A stretch of 33,711 bases of DNA from SIG565 sp045647785 (GTDB taxonomy: Bacteria; Bacillota; Clostridia; Oscillospirales; Acutalibacteraceae), in NCBI GenBank assembly GCA_045647785.1, contig JAZRMU010000067.1:1-33711 (forward strand), read 5' to 3'. A program made the position numbers and the translations under genes. The stretch's first letter is position 1. Each line of letters opens with the position of its first letter. Below the pieces are notes generated by a model. The model worked only from the letters and a program-made list of their open reading frames with translations, had not been told where the DNA came from and did not search any database. Positions 16,225 to 23,810 of this stretch are shown here, in pieces.

Positions 16225-18330
16225 ATGAATTTCAAATACGAAGGCTGGCAAGGCTTTGAAGACGGTACCTGGACAAAGGAGATAAATGTGCGTAGCTTTA
16301 TTAAGCACAATTTCACTCCCTACGATGGCGACGAAGGCTTCCTTGAAGGGCCCACAAAGGCTACTGAAGACCTGTGGCTTCAAGTTTTAGAGCTATCGAA
16401 AAAAGAGCGCGAGGCAGGTGGCGTTCTGGATATGGATACAAAAATCATTTCCACCATCACCTCCCATGGTCCTGCTTATCTTAATAAGGATATTGAACAA
16501 ATCGTTGGCTTCCAGACAGACAAGCCCTTTAAGCGTGCACTTATGCCATACGGCGGTATCCGCATGGCTGAAAAGGCATGCACCGAAAACGGCTATGAGC
16601 TTGACCCCGAGGTTAAGGAGTTTTTTACCACACACCGCAAGACTCACAATGCAGGTGTTTTTGACGCATACACTCCCGAGATGCGCGCTTGCAGAAGCAG
16701 CCATATTATAACAGGACTGCCTGATGCTTATGGTCGCGGCAGAATCATCGGCGACTATCGCCGTGTAGCACTCTATGGTGTTGACCGACTAATCGAGGAC
16801 AAGAAAGAGCAAAAGGTTTCAAAGCGTTCGGCTATGTATGAGGATGTTATTCGCGACCGCGAGGAGTTATCCGAGCAAATCCGAGCCTTGGAGGACCTTA
16901 AAAAGATGGCAGCCAGCTACGGTTTTGATATTTCTCTGCCCGCAAGAGATACTAAAGAAGCGGTGCAGTGGATGTATTTCGGCTACCTCGGCGCTGTTAA
17001 GGAACAAAACGGAGCTGCTATGTCGCTCGGTCGCACCTCGACCTTTATAGATATTTACGCCGAGCGCGATTTAAAGGAAGGAAAATACACCGAAAGCGAG
17101 CTTCAGGAAATTATCGACCATTTCATTATGAAGCTTCGCCTTATAAAATTCGCAAGAACACCTGAATACAACGCGCTGTTTTCGGGCGACCCGCAGTGGG
17201 TTACCGAATCTATCGCAGGCGTAGCAGTTGACGGCAGACACATGGTTACCAAAACCTCCTACCGCTATCTGCACACTCTGCACAACCTTGGCGCTGCACC
17301 CGAGCCTAACCTTACGGTACTCTGGTCAACAAGACTGCCTGCTAATTTTAAGCGTTTCTGCGCAAAGGTTTCTATCGAGACCTCATCGGTTCAGTACGAA
17401 AACGATGACCTTATGCGCTTCCACCACGGCGACGACTACGCTATCGCTTGCTGTGTTTCTTCTATGCGCCTTGGAAAGGAAATGCAGTTCTTTGGCGCTC
17501 GCGCTAACCTTGCAAAGTGCCTTCTCTACGCTATCAACGGCGGTATTGACGAAATTTCGGGCGAACAGGTTGGTCCTGCATATCGCCCCATAACATCGGA
17601 TTACCTTGACTATGATGATGTTATGGCTAAATACGATGATATGATGGAATGGCTCGCAGGTGTTTATGTGAATACACTCAATGTCATTCACTATATGCAC
17701 GATAAATACTGCTATGAAAAGCTGCAAATGGCTCTCCACGACAAGGAGGTTACCCGTTGGTTTGCTACGGGTATTGCAGGTCTTTCGGTTGTTGCCGACT
17801 CGCTTTCAGCTATAAAATACGCAAAGGTTCGCGTTATCCGCAATGAGAAGGGTATCGCTACCGATTATGAGGTTGAGGGTGATTTCCCGAAATACGGTAA
17901 TGACGATGACCGTGTTGATACTATTGCTTATAACATTGTTCATAAGTTTATGGAGCATATAAGAAAGAATCACACCTACCGAAACGGTATCCCCACCACA
18001 TCTATTTTGACTATTACATCAAATGTTGTATACGGCAAAAACACAGGTGCTACTCCCGATGGCAGAAAGAAAGGCATCGCCTTTGCTCCAGGTGCTAACC
18101 CGATGCACCGCAGAGATACCTGTGGCGCTGTAGCTTCGCTGGCTTCCGTTGCAAAGCTACCCTTCCGCGATGCGCAGGATGGTATTTCAAATACCTTCTC
18201 TATTATCCCCGGCGCTCTCGGTAAGGATGACCGCATTTTTGCAGGCGATATCGAGGTAGATCTCGACTGTAGCACAGGAGCTTGCAGCACCCCCACCCTT
18301 TTTGAGGGTCTTGACACAAAAGAAAATTAA
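16225..18330 (+). CDS. pflB: Pyruvate formate-lyase catalytic subunit lacking the glycyl-radical domain
   Basis: Converts pyruvate and CoA to acetyl-CoA and formate in anaerobic fermentation. It has 701 residues, against about 740-760 for a whole PFL. The barrel is complete, with the catalytic pair C409-C410 (IACCVSSMRLGK) and the conserved late segment VASLASVAKLPF near 636. After LGKDD (665-669), where normal PFL runs on into the glycyl-radical loop, this protein has a 32-residue tail of its own (IFAGDIEVDLDCSTGAC, Cys at 682 and 687) and stops. The missing domain is the next gene, in another frame, with its own AGGAG site and ATG. The two polypeptides must therefore join to form an active enzyme. 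The start at ATG 16225 follows AAGGGG. Identity as PFL is secure; the split is the oddity. Confidence 0.93.
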   Translation: MNFKYEGWQGFEDGTWTKEINVRSFIKHNFTPYDGDEGFLEGPTKATEDLWLQVLELSKKEREAGGVLDMDTKIISTITSHGPAYLNKDIEQIVGFQTDKPFKRALMPYGGIRMAEKACTENGYELDPEVKEFFTTHRKTHNAGVFDAYTPEMRACRSSHIITGLPDAYGRGRIIGDYRRVALYGVDRLIEDKKEQKVSKRSAMYEDVIRDREELSEQIRALEDLKKMAASYGFDISLPARDTKEAVQWMYFGYLGAVKEQNGAAMSLGRTSTFIDIYAERDLKEGKYTESELQEIIDHFIMKLRLIKFARTPEYNALFSGDPQWVTESIAGVAVDGRHMVTKTSYRYLHTLHNLGAAPEPNLTVLWSTRLPANFKRFCAKVSIETSSVQYENDDLMRFHHGDDYAIACCVSSMRLGKEMQFFGARANLAKCLLYAINGGIDEISGEQVGPAYRPITSDYLDYDDVMAKYDDMMEWLAGVYVNTLNVIHYMHDKYCYEKLQMALHDKEVTRWFATGIAGLSVVADSLSAIKYAKVRVIRNEKGIATDYEVEGDFPKYGNDDDRVDTIAYNIVHKFMEHIRKNHTYRNGIPTTSILTITSNVVYGKNTGATPDGRKKGIAFAPGANPMHRRDTCGAVASLASVAKLPFRDAQDGISNTFSIIPGALGKDDRIFAGDIEVDLDCSTGACSTPTLFEGLDTKEN

Positions 18331-18343
18331 AGGAGAAAAACTT

Positions 18344-18586
18344 ATGTCAGCTAAAGACAATCAGATAGACAACCTTGTTTCCTTGCTCGACGGCTATTGC
18401 GAAAAAGGCGGACACCACCTTAATGTAAATGTTTTCACCAAGGAAACTCTGCTTGATGCACAAGCTCACCCCGAGAAATATCCGCAGCTAACCGTTCGCG
18501 TTAGTGGCTACGCTGTTAATTTTATTAAGCTCACCAAGGAACAGCAGGACGAGGTTATTTCCCGCACCTTCCACGATAAAATCTAA
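18344..18586 (+). CDS. Stand-alone glycyl-radical subunit of pyruvate formate-lyase (GrcA-like)
   Basis: 80-residue protein equal to the last part of ordinary PFL: NLVSLLDGY, GGHHLNVNVF, LLDAQAHPEKYPQLTVRVSG, then YAVNF and the end TFHDKI. Gly55 in RVSGY is the expected radical site, activated by the SAM radical activase. It resembles the E. coli spare part YfiD/GrcA in idea, but here the partner PFL has no radical domain of its own, so this is an obligate subunit rather than a repair part. The ATG at 18344 lies 13 bases after the pflB stop, behind AGGAG. Its stop overlaps the activase start by one base (TAATG). All expected conserved residues are present. Confidence 0.92.
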   Translation: MSAKDNQIDNLVSLLDGYCEKGGHHLNVNVFTKETLLDAQAHPEKYPQLTVRVSGYAVNFIKLTKEQQDEVISRTFHDKI

Positions 18587-19338
18587 TGGTTGGTCGTGTT
18601 CATTCGATAGAATCCTTCGGCACGGTTGACGGGCCGGGTATCCGCCTTGTTGTGTTTATGCAGGGCTGCCCTATGCGCTGCCTTTACTGCCACAATCCCG
18701 ACACTTGGGAAATGGATGGCGGAAAAGAAGTTACACCGGCTGAAATTATCGAAAAATTTCTTAAAAATCGCGCATTTTATAGTGGCGGTGGCATAACCTT
18801 AACGGGCGGCGAGCCACTAATGCAGGTAGATTTTGCTGCAGAGCTGTTCTGCCTTGCTAAAAAGCACGATATTCACACCTGTCTTGACACATCGGGTATT
18901 ACCTTTAATCCCGATAGTACCGAAAAAATTGATAAGCTGCTTGATTTTACCGACCTTGTTATGCTCGATATAAAGCACATTGATAGCGATAAGCATTTAT
19001 CGCTTACAGGACACAGCAATAAAAACATTTTATCCTTCGCAAGGCATCTCGAAAAAAGGGCTATACCTGTTTGGATTCGCCATATAATTGTAGAGGGATA
19101 TACCGACAATGAATCCGACCTTTTTGCGCTCGGCAGCTTTATCGGCACACTCGAAAACCTTAAGGCTCTCGATGTTCTGCCCTACCACACTATGGGCGTT
19201 TCTAAATACGCAGAGCTTGGAATTGATTATCCTTTAAAGGATATCTCCGCGTTGCCGCTCGCCGCCGCAAGGGAGGCGAAACAGCACATATTAAGCGGTA
19301 TAAAAGCCGCAAGAAATCAAGATATAAAACCGAACTAA
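18586..19338 (+). CDS. pflA: Pyruvate formate-lyase activating enzyme (radical SAM)
   Basis: Radical SAM enzyme that removes a hydrogen atom from the PFL glycine to create the radical. It has 250 residues, normal for PflA. The 4Fe-4S cluster motif CxxxCxxC is at C28, C32 and C35 (GCPMRCLYC), followed by HNPDTW, the SAM-binding GGE motif (TLTGGEPLMQ, near 68-77) and ILPYHTMG-like sequence near the end (VLPYHTMGVSKY). No extra ferredoxin domain is inserted, so it is of the true PflA type and not a glycerol dehydratase activase. Start and stop overlap (TAATG at 18584-18588) couples it to the glycyl-radical subunit. Here its target would be the small separate subunit, perhaps only when bound to the catalytic protein. 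Confidence 0.95.
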   Translation: MVGRVHSIESFGTVDGPGIRLVVFMQGCPMRCLYCHNPDTWEMDGGKEVTPAEIIEKFLKNRAFYSGGGITLTGGEPLMQVDFAAELFCLAKKHDIHTCLDTSGITFNPDSTEKIDKLLDFTDLVMLDIKHIDSDKHLSLTGHSNKNILSFARHLEKRAIPVWIRHIIVEGYTDNESDLFALGSFIGTLENLKALDVLPYHTMGVSKYAELGIDYPLKDISALPLAAAREAKQHILSGIKAARNQDIKPN

Positions 19339-19456
19339 TTTTATACGCTTAAAATAAAATAACTTCCATACGAAAATGGTCTTGGAATTTTGGTGCTGTT
19401 TAGCAGAAACACTAAATAATGCAAATTTTTGCACATATTACATTATATTTTTAATT

Positions 19457-19487
19457 AAAAAAGCCACAATTTATTGTGGCTTTTTTT
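19457..19487 (+). terminator. Intrinsic terminator of the pfl operon
   Basis: Arms AAAAAAGCCACAA (19457-19469) and TTGTGGCTTTTTT (19474-19486). The rest of the 222-base gap between pflA and the next gene shows nothing else apart from the promoter at 19497. Confidence 0.93.
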
Positions 19488-19496
19488 GTAATATTA

Positions 19497-19505
19497 TGGT
19501 ATAAT
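19497..19505 (+). promoter_or_regulatory. Extended -10 promoter of the surface protein gene
   Basis: TGGTATAAT, extended -10 box, 55 bases before the TTG start at 19561. The -35 region is the T run of the preceding terminator. Confidence 0.5.
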
Positions 19506-19560
19506 TTACTTTGTATGTAAATATTTATTAAAAGCCCTTTCAGAAAAGAGGAATTTTAGT

Positions 19561-21201
19561 TTGAAAAAAGTTGTTTCTATCACATTATGTATAGTAATTG
19601 CGATGTTTTCACTCTGCGTTCCGGCCGTGGCAGCAGCAGATGATGCGGCGCTCGTTATAGAGAGTGATGCCGCCCCCATTGAAAGCGCTGCAAAGTTTTT
19701 TGTAGCAATCGGGGATGACTCGGCGGGAATTACAGCCGACAGTCTGTCGGTTACGGTTTCGCATTCATCAATTTATTTTGATTTTGCCGAGGCTGCCTTT
19801 TTAATTACCGACAATGCCGACAGCAACACCACATCGGGCAAGACCTATACCATAACCTATAAATCGGCAACCGAACTTCGCGGCAGGGTGTTCGAGTTCA
19901 GCCTTATCGGCAAGCAAACCAACCCCTCCCCCAGAACTGTTACGGCTACCGTTATCGCCCGCAAGAATGGCGCTGTTATACTTAACAAGGTTGTTGAAGC
20001 AACGGTGCATCTTATTTGTAAGGAGCATTTATTCGAGGCCTGGAGCACCACCACAGCCGCCGACTGTGAAAATGCAGGAAGCCGAGTTCGCCACTGCACT
20101 ATTTGCGATTTTAAGCAAACCGAAGAAATCGCAGCATATGGACACGATTTCACGGATATGACAGTGCTTCGTCCCGTAACCTGCGTGGATATCGGCTATG
20201 AGCGCGGATTCTGCGCTCGTTGTCAACAAAAACTGCTGCGTGAAGTTCCTGCTCTTGGTCATAATATGAGCGAATTTGCAGTTACCACTCCCCCAACCTG
20301 CACCGAAAAGGGACTAGATACCTCAAGCTGCAGCCGCTGCGCTATAACCGAAACGCGCGAGACCGAGGCTATCGGCCACGAATTCTCCGAGGCGGTTATA
20401 ACGACCGATCCCACAATAGGTAAATACGGAGTTAAAACGGGCTACTGCACCCGCTGCAGCGAAACCACAACCGCCAATGTTGAATGCGCTCATAATGATG
20501 AGGCAGCAGGCGTTAGGCTTGATACTACGCTCGGCGTTTTCCCCGAAAGCGCAAAAGCTACAGTTTCGCTTTTAAGTGAAGGCAGCTCGGATTACAGCTT
20601 TATTGAACGCTCGATTTCGCACATAACTAACCGTTTTACAGGGTATACCATAAAAGCAACTAACCACGGTGTTGCCGTTCACCCGAATGGCGAGGTTACC
20701 ATTACCTTTACTGTACCCAAAGCGTACGGTAAAAAGGCTAATTTTTACTACATAAATAACGAGGGCGATGTTAAAAAGCTGACCCCCAGCTGGAACGAGG
20801 ATTTTACCAAAGCTACAGTAAAGCTTGTTGATATCGGTCATTATGCTATAAGCAAAGCGGGTTTTGACGCTTCCATCAGCACCAAAACGCTGCTTGAAAA
20901 ACTAACACCTACCGATATTATTGTTACAGCAGCTATAGCACTTGTGCTCTGCTGGGTGCTTGTCTCGCTTCGTATTATAAAGGCAAAAAATCCAAGGCTA
21001 TACCGAAAAATAACCCGAATTTTACCCACCCGTTCCGAGGCTAAAAACGCCGTTAAACGCTATTGGTTTGTATTGAGCACTACCGTTTTAATACCACCAT
21101 TTAAAAAGCTGCGGGCATTTATTATTAAAAAATATAACATAATAAAACCTAAAATTAAGGAATTTATAAAATCGCTCAAAAAGGATAATAAAAATGATTA
21201 A
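19561..21201 (+). CDS. Membrane-anchored surface protein with four 39-residue Cys-rich repeats
   Basis: 546 residues, function unknown. Signal peptide 1-25; a beta-rich domain at about 28-152 resembling cohesin- or adhesin-like modules; four tandem repeats at about 160-311; a second beta-rich domain at about 315-435; one membrane helix at about 452-473; a basic cytoplasmic tail of about 70 residues. In repeats 1-3, Cys residues recur at an exact period of 39 (C169, C208, C247; then CxxC at 179/182, 218/221, 257/260), each ending in a GH pair. Repeat 4 keeps CxxC (296/299) but has Ile for the first Cys. Such Cx10CxxC...GH repeats are common in clostridial surface proteins, and the residues could bind metal or form disulfides. 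The start is TTG at 19561 behind AGAGGAA. It overlaps the HAD gene by eight bases. Confidence 0.85.
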   Translation: MKKVVSITLCIVIAMFSLCVPAVAAADDAALVIESDAAPIESAAKFFVAIGDDSAGITADSLSVTVSHSSIYFDFAEAAFLITDNADSNTTSGKTYTITYKSATELRGRVFEFSLIGKQTNPSPRTVTATVIARKNGAVILNKVVEATVHLICKEHLFEAWSTTTAADCENAGSRVRHCTICDFKQTEEIAAYGHDFTDMTVLRPVTCVDIGYERGFCARCQQKLLREVPALGHNMSEFAVTTPPTCTEKGLDTSSCSRCAITETRETEAIGHEFSEAVITTDPTIGKYGVKTGYCTRCSETTTANVECAHNDEAAGVRLDTTLGVFPESAKATVSLLSEGSSDYSFIERSISHITNRFTGYTIKATNHGVAVHPNGEVTITFTVPKAYGKKANFYYINNEGDVKKLTPSWNEDFTKATVKLVDIGHYAISKAGFDASISTKTLLEKLTPTDIIVTAAIALVLCWVLVSLRIIKAKNPRLYRKITRILPTRSEAKNAVKRYWFVLSTTVLIPPFKKLRAFIIKKYNIIKPKIKEFIKSLKKDNKND

Positions 21202-21874
21202 AGCAGTCGTTTTTGATTTGGACCACACTCTTTTTGACCGCTATGCGACATTTAAATGTATATTATCGAAGCCGCAAGCATATACTGTTTTTAACATGGA
21301 ATTTGGCGAAGAAAATCTGCTCGCACTTTGGAGCGATTTGGACAAAAAGTTCATTCATTCTGATAATCCTTGGGATTCGATTTTTGATGGATTTGCCGAT
21401 AACGGAGCACTGCTGCCGAATATTAAGAAGGAAAACTTTTTTGATTATTGCATTGCCCCTCTTTATAAATTAGCCGCTGTGCTCTATAGCGACACAGTTG
21501 ATACAATTTTGAAGCTAAAGGAAGCCGGTTTCTCTCTTGGAATTATTACAAACGGAAAATCGGATATACAGCATAGCAAGCTTTCCCTACTCAATATATC
21601 GGAGTATTTTGATGAAATAATAATCTCGGGCGACTACCTCACAAATAAGCCTGACAAACTGCTTTTTGATATGATGGCGGAACGTTTAAAGCTTAAATCT
21701 GATGAAATCCTTTTTGTTGGCGACCATCCGAAAAACGATATTTACGGAGCAAGGTGTGCAGGTATGAAAACCGCTTGGATTAATGCTACAGGACATTGGG
21801 CACTGCCCGAATTTGAGCGTGCGGATTTTGAAATAGATGCCCTGTCTGAGCTTTGCAATTTGCTTATAAAATAG
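21194..21874 (+). CDS. HAD-superfamily hydrolase, subfamily IA
   Basis: 226-residue cytoplasmic phosphatase-like protein. HAD motif I is DLDHTLFD (Asp8 and Asp10), motif II is IITNGKSD near 115, the motif III lysine lies in the NKPDKLLF segment near 152, and motif IV is VGDHPKNDIYGA near 177. The cap is an insertion of about 70 residues after motif I, as in subfamily IA enzymes such as YjjG nucleotidases and phosphoglycolate phosphatases. The ATG at 21194 overlaps the end of the surface protein gene by eight bases, so the two are translated together, although no functional link is obvious. The substrate is not predictable from sequence. Confidence 0.87.
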   Translation: MIKAVVFDLDHTLFDRYATFKCILSKPQAYTVFNMEFGEENLLALWSDLDKKFIHSDNPWDSIFDGFADNGALLPNIKKENFFDYCIAPLYKLAAVLYSDTVDTILKLKEAGFSLGIITNGKSDIQHSKLSLLNISEYFDEIIISGDYLTNKPDKLLFDMMAERLKLKSDEILFVGDHPKNDIYGARCAGMKTAWINATGHWALPEFERADFEIDALSELCNLLIK

Positions 21875-21889
21875 TTTAATTTACAGCCA

Positions 21890-21914
21890 AAAGCCCCATA
21901 AAATATGGGGCTTT
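21890..21914 (+). terminator. Intrinsic terminator after the HAD hydrolase gene
   Basis: Arms AAAGCCCCATA (21890-21900) and TATGGGGCTTT (21904-21914) with a three-base loop. Confidence 0.88.
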
Positions 21915-21962
21915 CATTCTCCCGCAACTAGAGGGCGACAAAAAAACGGAAACCTGAATGGA

Positions 21963-21991
21963 TAGACAATTTATATATCTAGTCTTAAAAT
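21963..21991 (+). promoter_or_regulatory. Promoter of the HTH-GlmM fusion gene
   Basis: TAGACA (21963-21968), 17 bases, TAAAAT (21986-21991). The start is predicted near 21998-22000, directly at the palindrome 22000-22014. Confidence 0.6.
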
Positions 21992-21999
21992 GATACATA

Positions 22000-22014
22000 A
22001 CGAACCACGTTCGT
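22000..22014. promoter_or_regulatory. Palindromic candidate operator of the HTH-GlmM gene
   Basis: ACGAAC-CAC-GTTCGT, perfect six-base arms around three bases. It covers the predicted transcription start and ends just before the AAGGAG ribosome binding site. Its size suits a dimer of a Cro/CI-type protein, the domain found at the N-terminus of the gene it precedes. Confidence 0.5.
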
Positions 22015-22032
22015 ATTTAAGGAGTGATTTTG

Positions 22033-23676
22033 TTGACTGTAGGACAAAAAATTGGAATTTTAAGAACAGCAGAAAAATTATCGCAAGAGCAGCTAGCCGA
22101 AAAGCTTTCGGTTTCAAGACAATCGGTTTCTAAATGGGAATCGGATAAGGCTCTGCCGGAAATCTCTACAATTCTTGAACTATCAAAGATTTTCGGCATT
22201 ACAACCGATGAACTGTTGCACGATGAGATGCCCCTACCCCCTACCTATACCGAACCGCTTTTCAGACCTCGTGAATCCGTTGATTATGATCTCAAATACT
22301 TTGGTACAGACGGTTTCCGCGGCGAGGCAGGCACAGGACTCACCGCCGACCACGCCTATAAAATAGGCAGATTTTTGGGTTGGTACTTTTCCTCCTCGTT
22401 TTTCGGCGGCAAACGCGACCCGCGCGCTCGCACAAGAGTAGTTATCGGCAAGGACACCCGCCGCTCAAGCTATATGTTTGAATATTCTATCGTTGCGGGA
22501 CTGACCGCCTCGGGTGCTGATGTCTATATGCTGCATGTTACCACAACACCGAGTGTTTCCTATGTTGCTATTCAGGATGGCTTCGATTGCGGAATTATGA
22601 TTTCGGCATCGCACAACCCATTTTACGATAACGGAATTAAGCTTATAAATTCCTATGGCGAAAAGATGGACGATTACACTCTATCGCTCATTGAAAAATA
22701 TATCGACGGCGATACCGAGTTCTTTGGCTTTGAAGGCGATCTACCCTATGCTACCCGCGATAATATAGGTAAAATTACCGACTACACCGCAGGCAGAAAC
22801 CGCTATTTAGGCTACCTTATATCCATTGCATCAAATTCATATAAAAAGCTTAATATCGCACTTGACTGCGCCAACGGCTCGGCCTGGATGCTGGCACCCG
22901 CTGTGTTTAATGCACTTGGTGCTAAAACACACATTATAAACGCCGAACCCGACGGATTAAACATTAACCTTCAGGCGGGGTCTACAAACATCGGTGTGCT
23001 TCGCAAATATGTTAAGGAAAACCACTGTGATGTCGGCTTTGCCTTTGACGGAGATGCCGACCGACTAATTGCGGTAGACGAAAACGGCAACATTGTAAAC
23101 GGCGACCATGTTATCTACATTTTAGCGAATATGCTTAAAAAGCGAGGACTTTTACACGGCAACCGTGTAGTAGCAACGGTTATGTCCAACCTCGGTCTTT
23201 TCAAAGCGCTCGATGAGGCAGGTATCGACTGCATTCAAACTACAGTCGGCGACCGATTCGTTCACGCCGCTATGCTGGAGCACGATGTAAGCATTGGCGG
23301 TGAGCAAAGCGGCCATACCATTGTTCGCAAGTATGCCTCAACCGGCGATGGAATTTTAACTGCAATTCTGCTTGCCGAATGTATGGTTGATAATAAAACA
23401 ACCTTAAGCAAGCTTGCCGCTCCTGTAAAAATGTATCCGCAAACAGTTAAAAACATCACTGTTACCGATAAGGCAGCAGCTGCAAGTGATGCTCAAATTT
23501 TAAAGGCTGTAGAGGAAATTAACAAAACCTTGGGCAAGTCAGGCAGAATACTCTTAAGAGAAAGCGGTACCGAGCCTGTTATTCGCGTTATGGTTGAAAG
23601 TGATTCGCAAAAGAACTGCGAGCTCTATTCAGAGAAAATATTAAAATTAATAAACTCGTTAGGTTATGCTAAATAA
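22033..23676 (+). CDS. glmM: Phosphoglucosamine mutase with N-terminal Cro/CI-type HTH domain (fusion)
   Basis: 547 residues. Residues 1-62 are an XRE helix-turn-helix (RTAEKLSQEQLAEKLSVSRQ, SVSKWESDKALP, FGITTDELL). A short Pro-rich linker (65-85) follows, and then a complete GlmM from KYFGTDGFRG (88) to the end. GlmM interconverts glucosamine-6-phosphate and glucosamine-1-phosphate, the entry to UDP-GlcNAc and peptidoglycan. All four mutase loops are intact: phospho-serine loop SASHNP (Ser193), metal loop DGDADR (339-344), sugar loop GGEQSGH (422-428) and phosphate loop RESGTEPVIRV (509-519). The frame is open throughout with no internal ribosome binding site evident at the junction. The start is taken as TTG 22033 (eight bases after GGAG); TTG 22030 and GTG 22024 are also in frame. 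It is a single gene with its own promoter, palindrome and terminator. Confidence 0.9.
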   Translation: MTVGQKIGILRTAEKLSQEQLAEKLSVSRQSVSKWESDKALPEISTILELSKIFGITTDELLHDEMPLPPTYTEPLFRPRESVDYDLKYFGTDGFRGEAGTGLTADHAYKIGRFLGWYFSSSFFGGKRDPRARTRVVIGKDTRRSSYMFEYSIVAGLTASGADVYMLHVTTTPSVSYVAIQDGFDCGIMISASHNPFYDNGIKLINSYGEKMDDYTLSLIEKYIDGDTEFFGFEGDLPYATRDNIGKITDYTAGRNRYLGYLISIASNSYKKLNIALDCANGSAWMLAPAVFNALGAKTHIINAEPDGLNINLQAGSTNIGVLRKYVKENHCDVGFAFDGDADRLIAVDENGNIVNGDHVIYILANMLKKRGLLHGNRVVATVMSNLGLFKALDEAGIDCIQTTVGDRFVHAAMLEHDVSIGGEQSGHTIVRKYASTGDGILTAILLAECMVDNKTTLSKLAAPVKMYPQTVKNITVTDKAAAASDAQILKAVEEINKTLGKSGRILLRESGTEPVIRVMVESDSQKNCELYSEKILKLINSLGYAK

Positions 23677-23682
23677 TTTTTT

Positions 23683-23724
23683 AACGGACTTTTGCTAAAA
23701 TTGGCGAAAGTCCGTTATTTTATT
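23683..23724 (+). terminator. Intrinsic terminator after the HTH-GlmM gene
   Basis: Arms AACGGACTTT (23683-23692) and AAAGTCCGTT (23707-23716), extended inward by GC/GC pairing, then ATTTTATT. Confidence 0.85.
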
Positions 23725-23741
23725 AACAATATCAAAAACGC

Positions 23742-23770
23742 TTGTATTTAAGTAATAAATATTGTATAAT
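23742..23770 (+). promoter_or_regulatory. Promoter of the rnf operon
   Basis: TTGTAT (23742-23747), 17 bases, perfect TATAAT (23765-23770), 40 bases before the rnfC start. A partial Rex-like element lies upstream at 23712-23729. Confidence 0.75.
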
Positions 23771-23810
23771 ATGTATAAATATATACCGAAAATTTTTTGG
23801 AGGTTATTTG

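Noticed and set aside
18300..18344. A simple frameshift or sequencing error breaking a normal pflB
   Set aside because: The downstream piece has its own ATG and AGGAG site, the upstream piece has a tail that does not read as PFL in any frame, and the junction falls at a domain boundary. A real split is the better reading, although resequencing would settle it.
23742..23810. Upstream extension of rnfC by 23 codons
   Set aside because: It covers the predicted promoter, and the ATG at 23811 has GGAGG and the family N-terminus.
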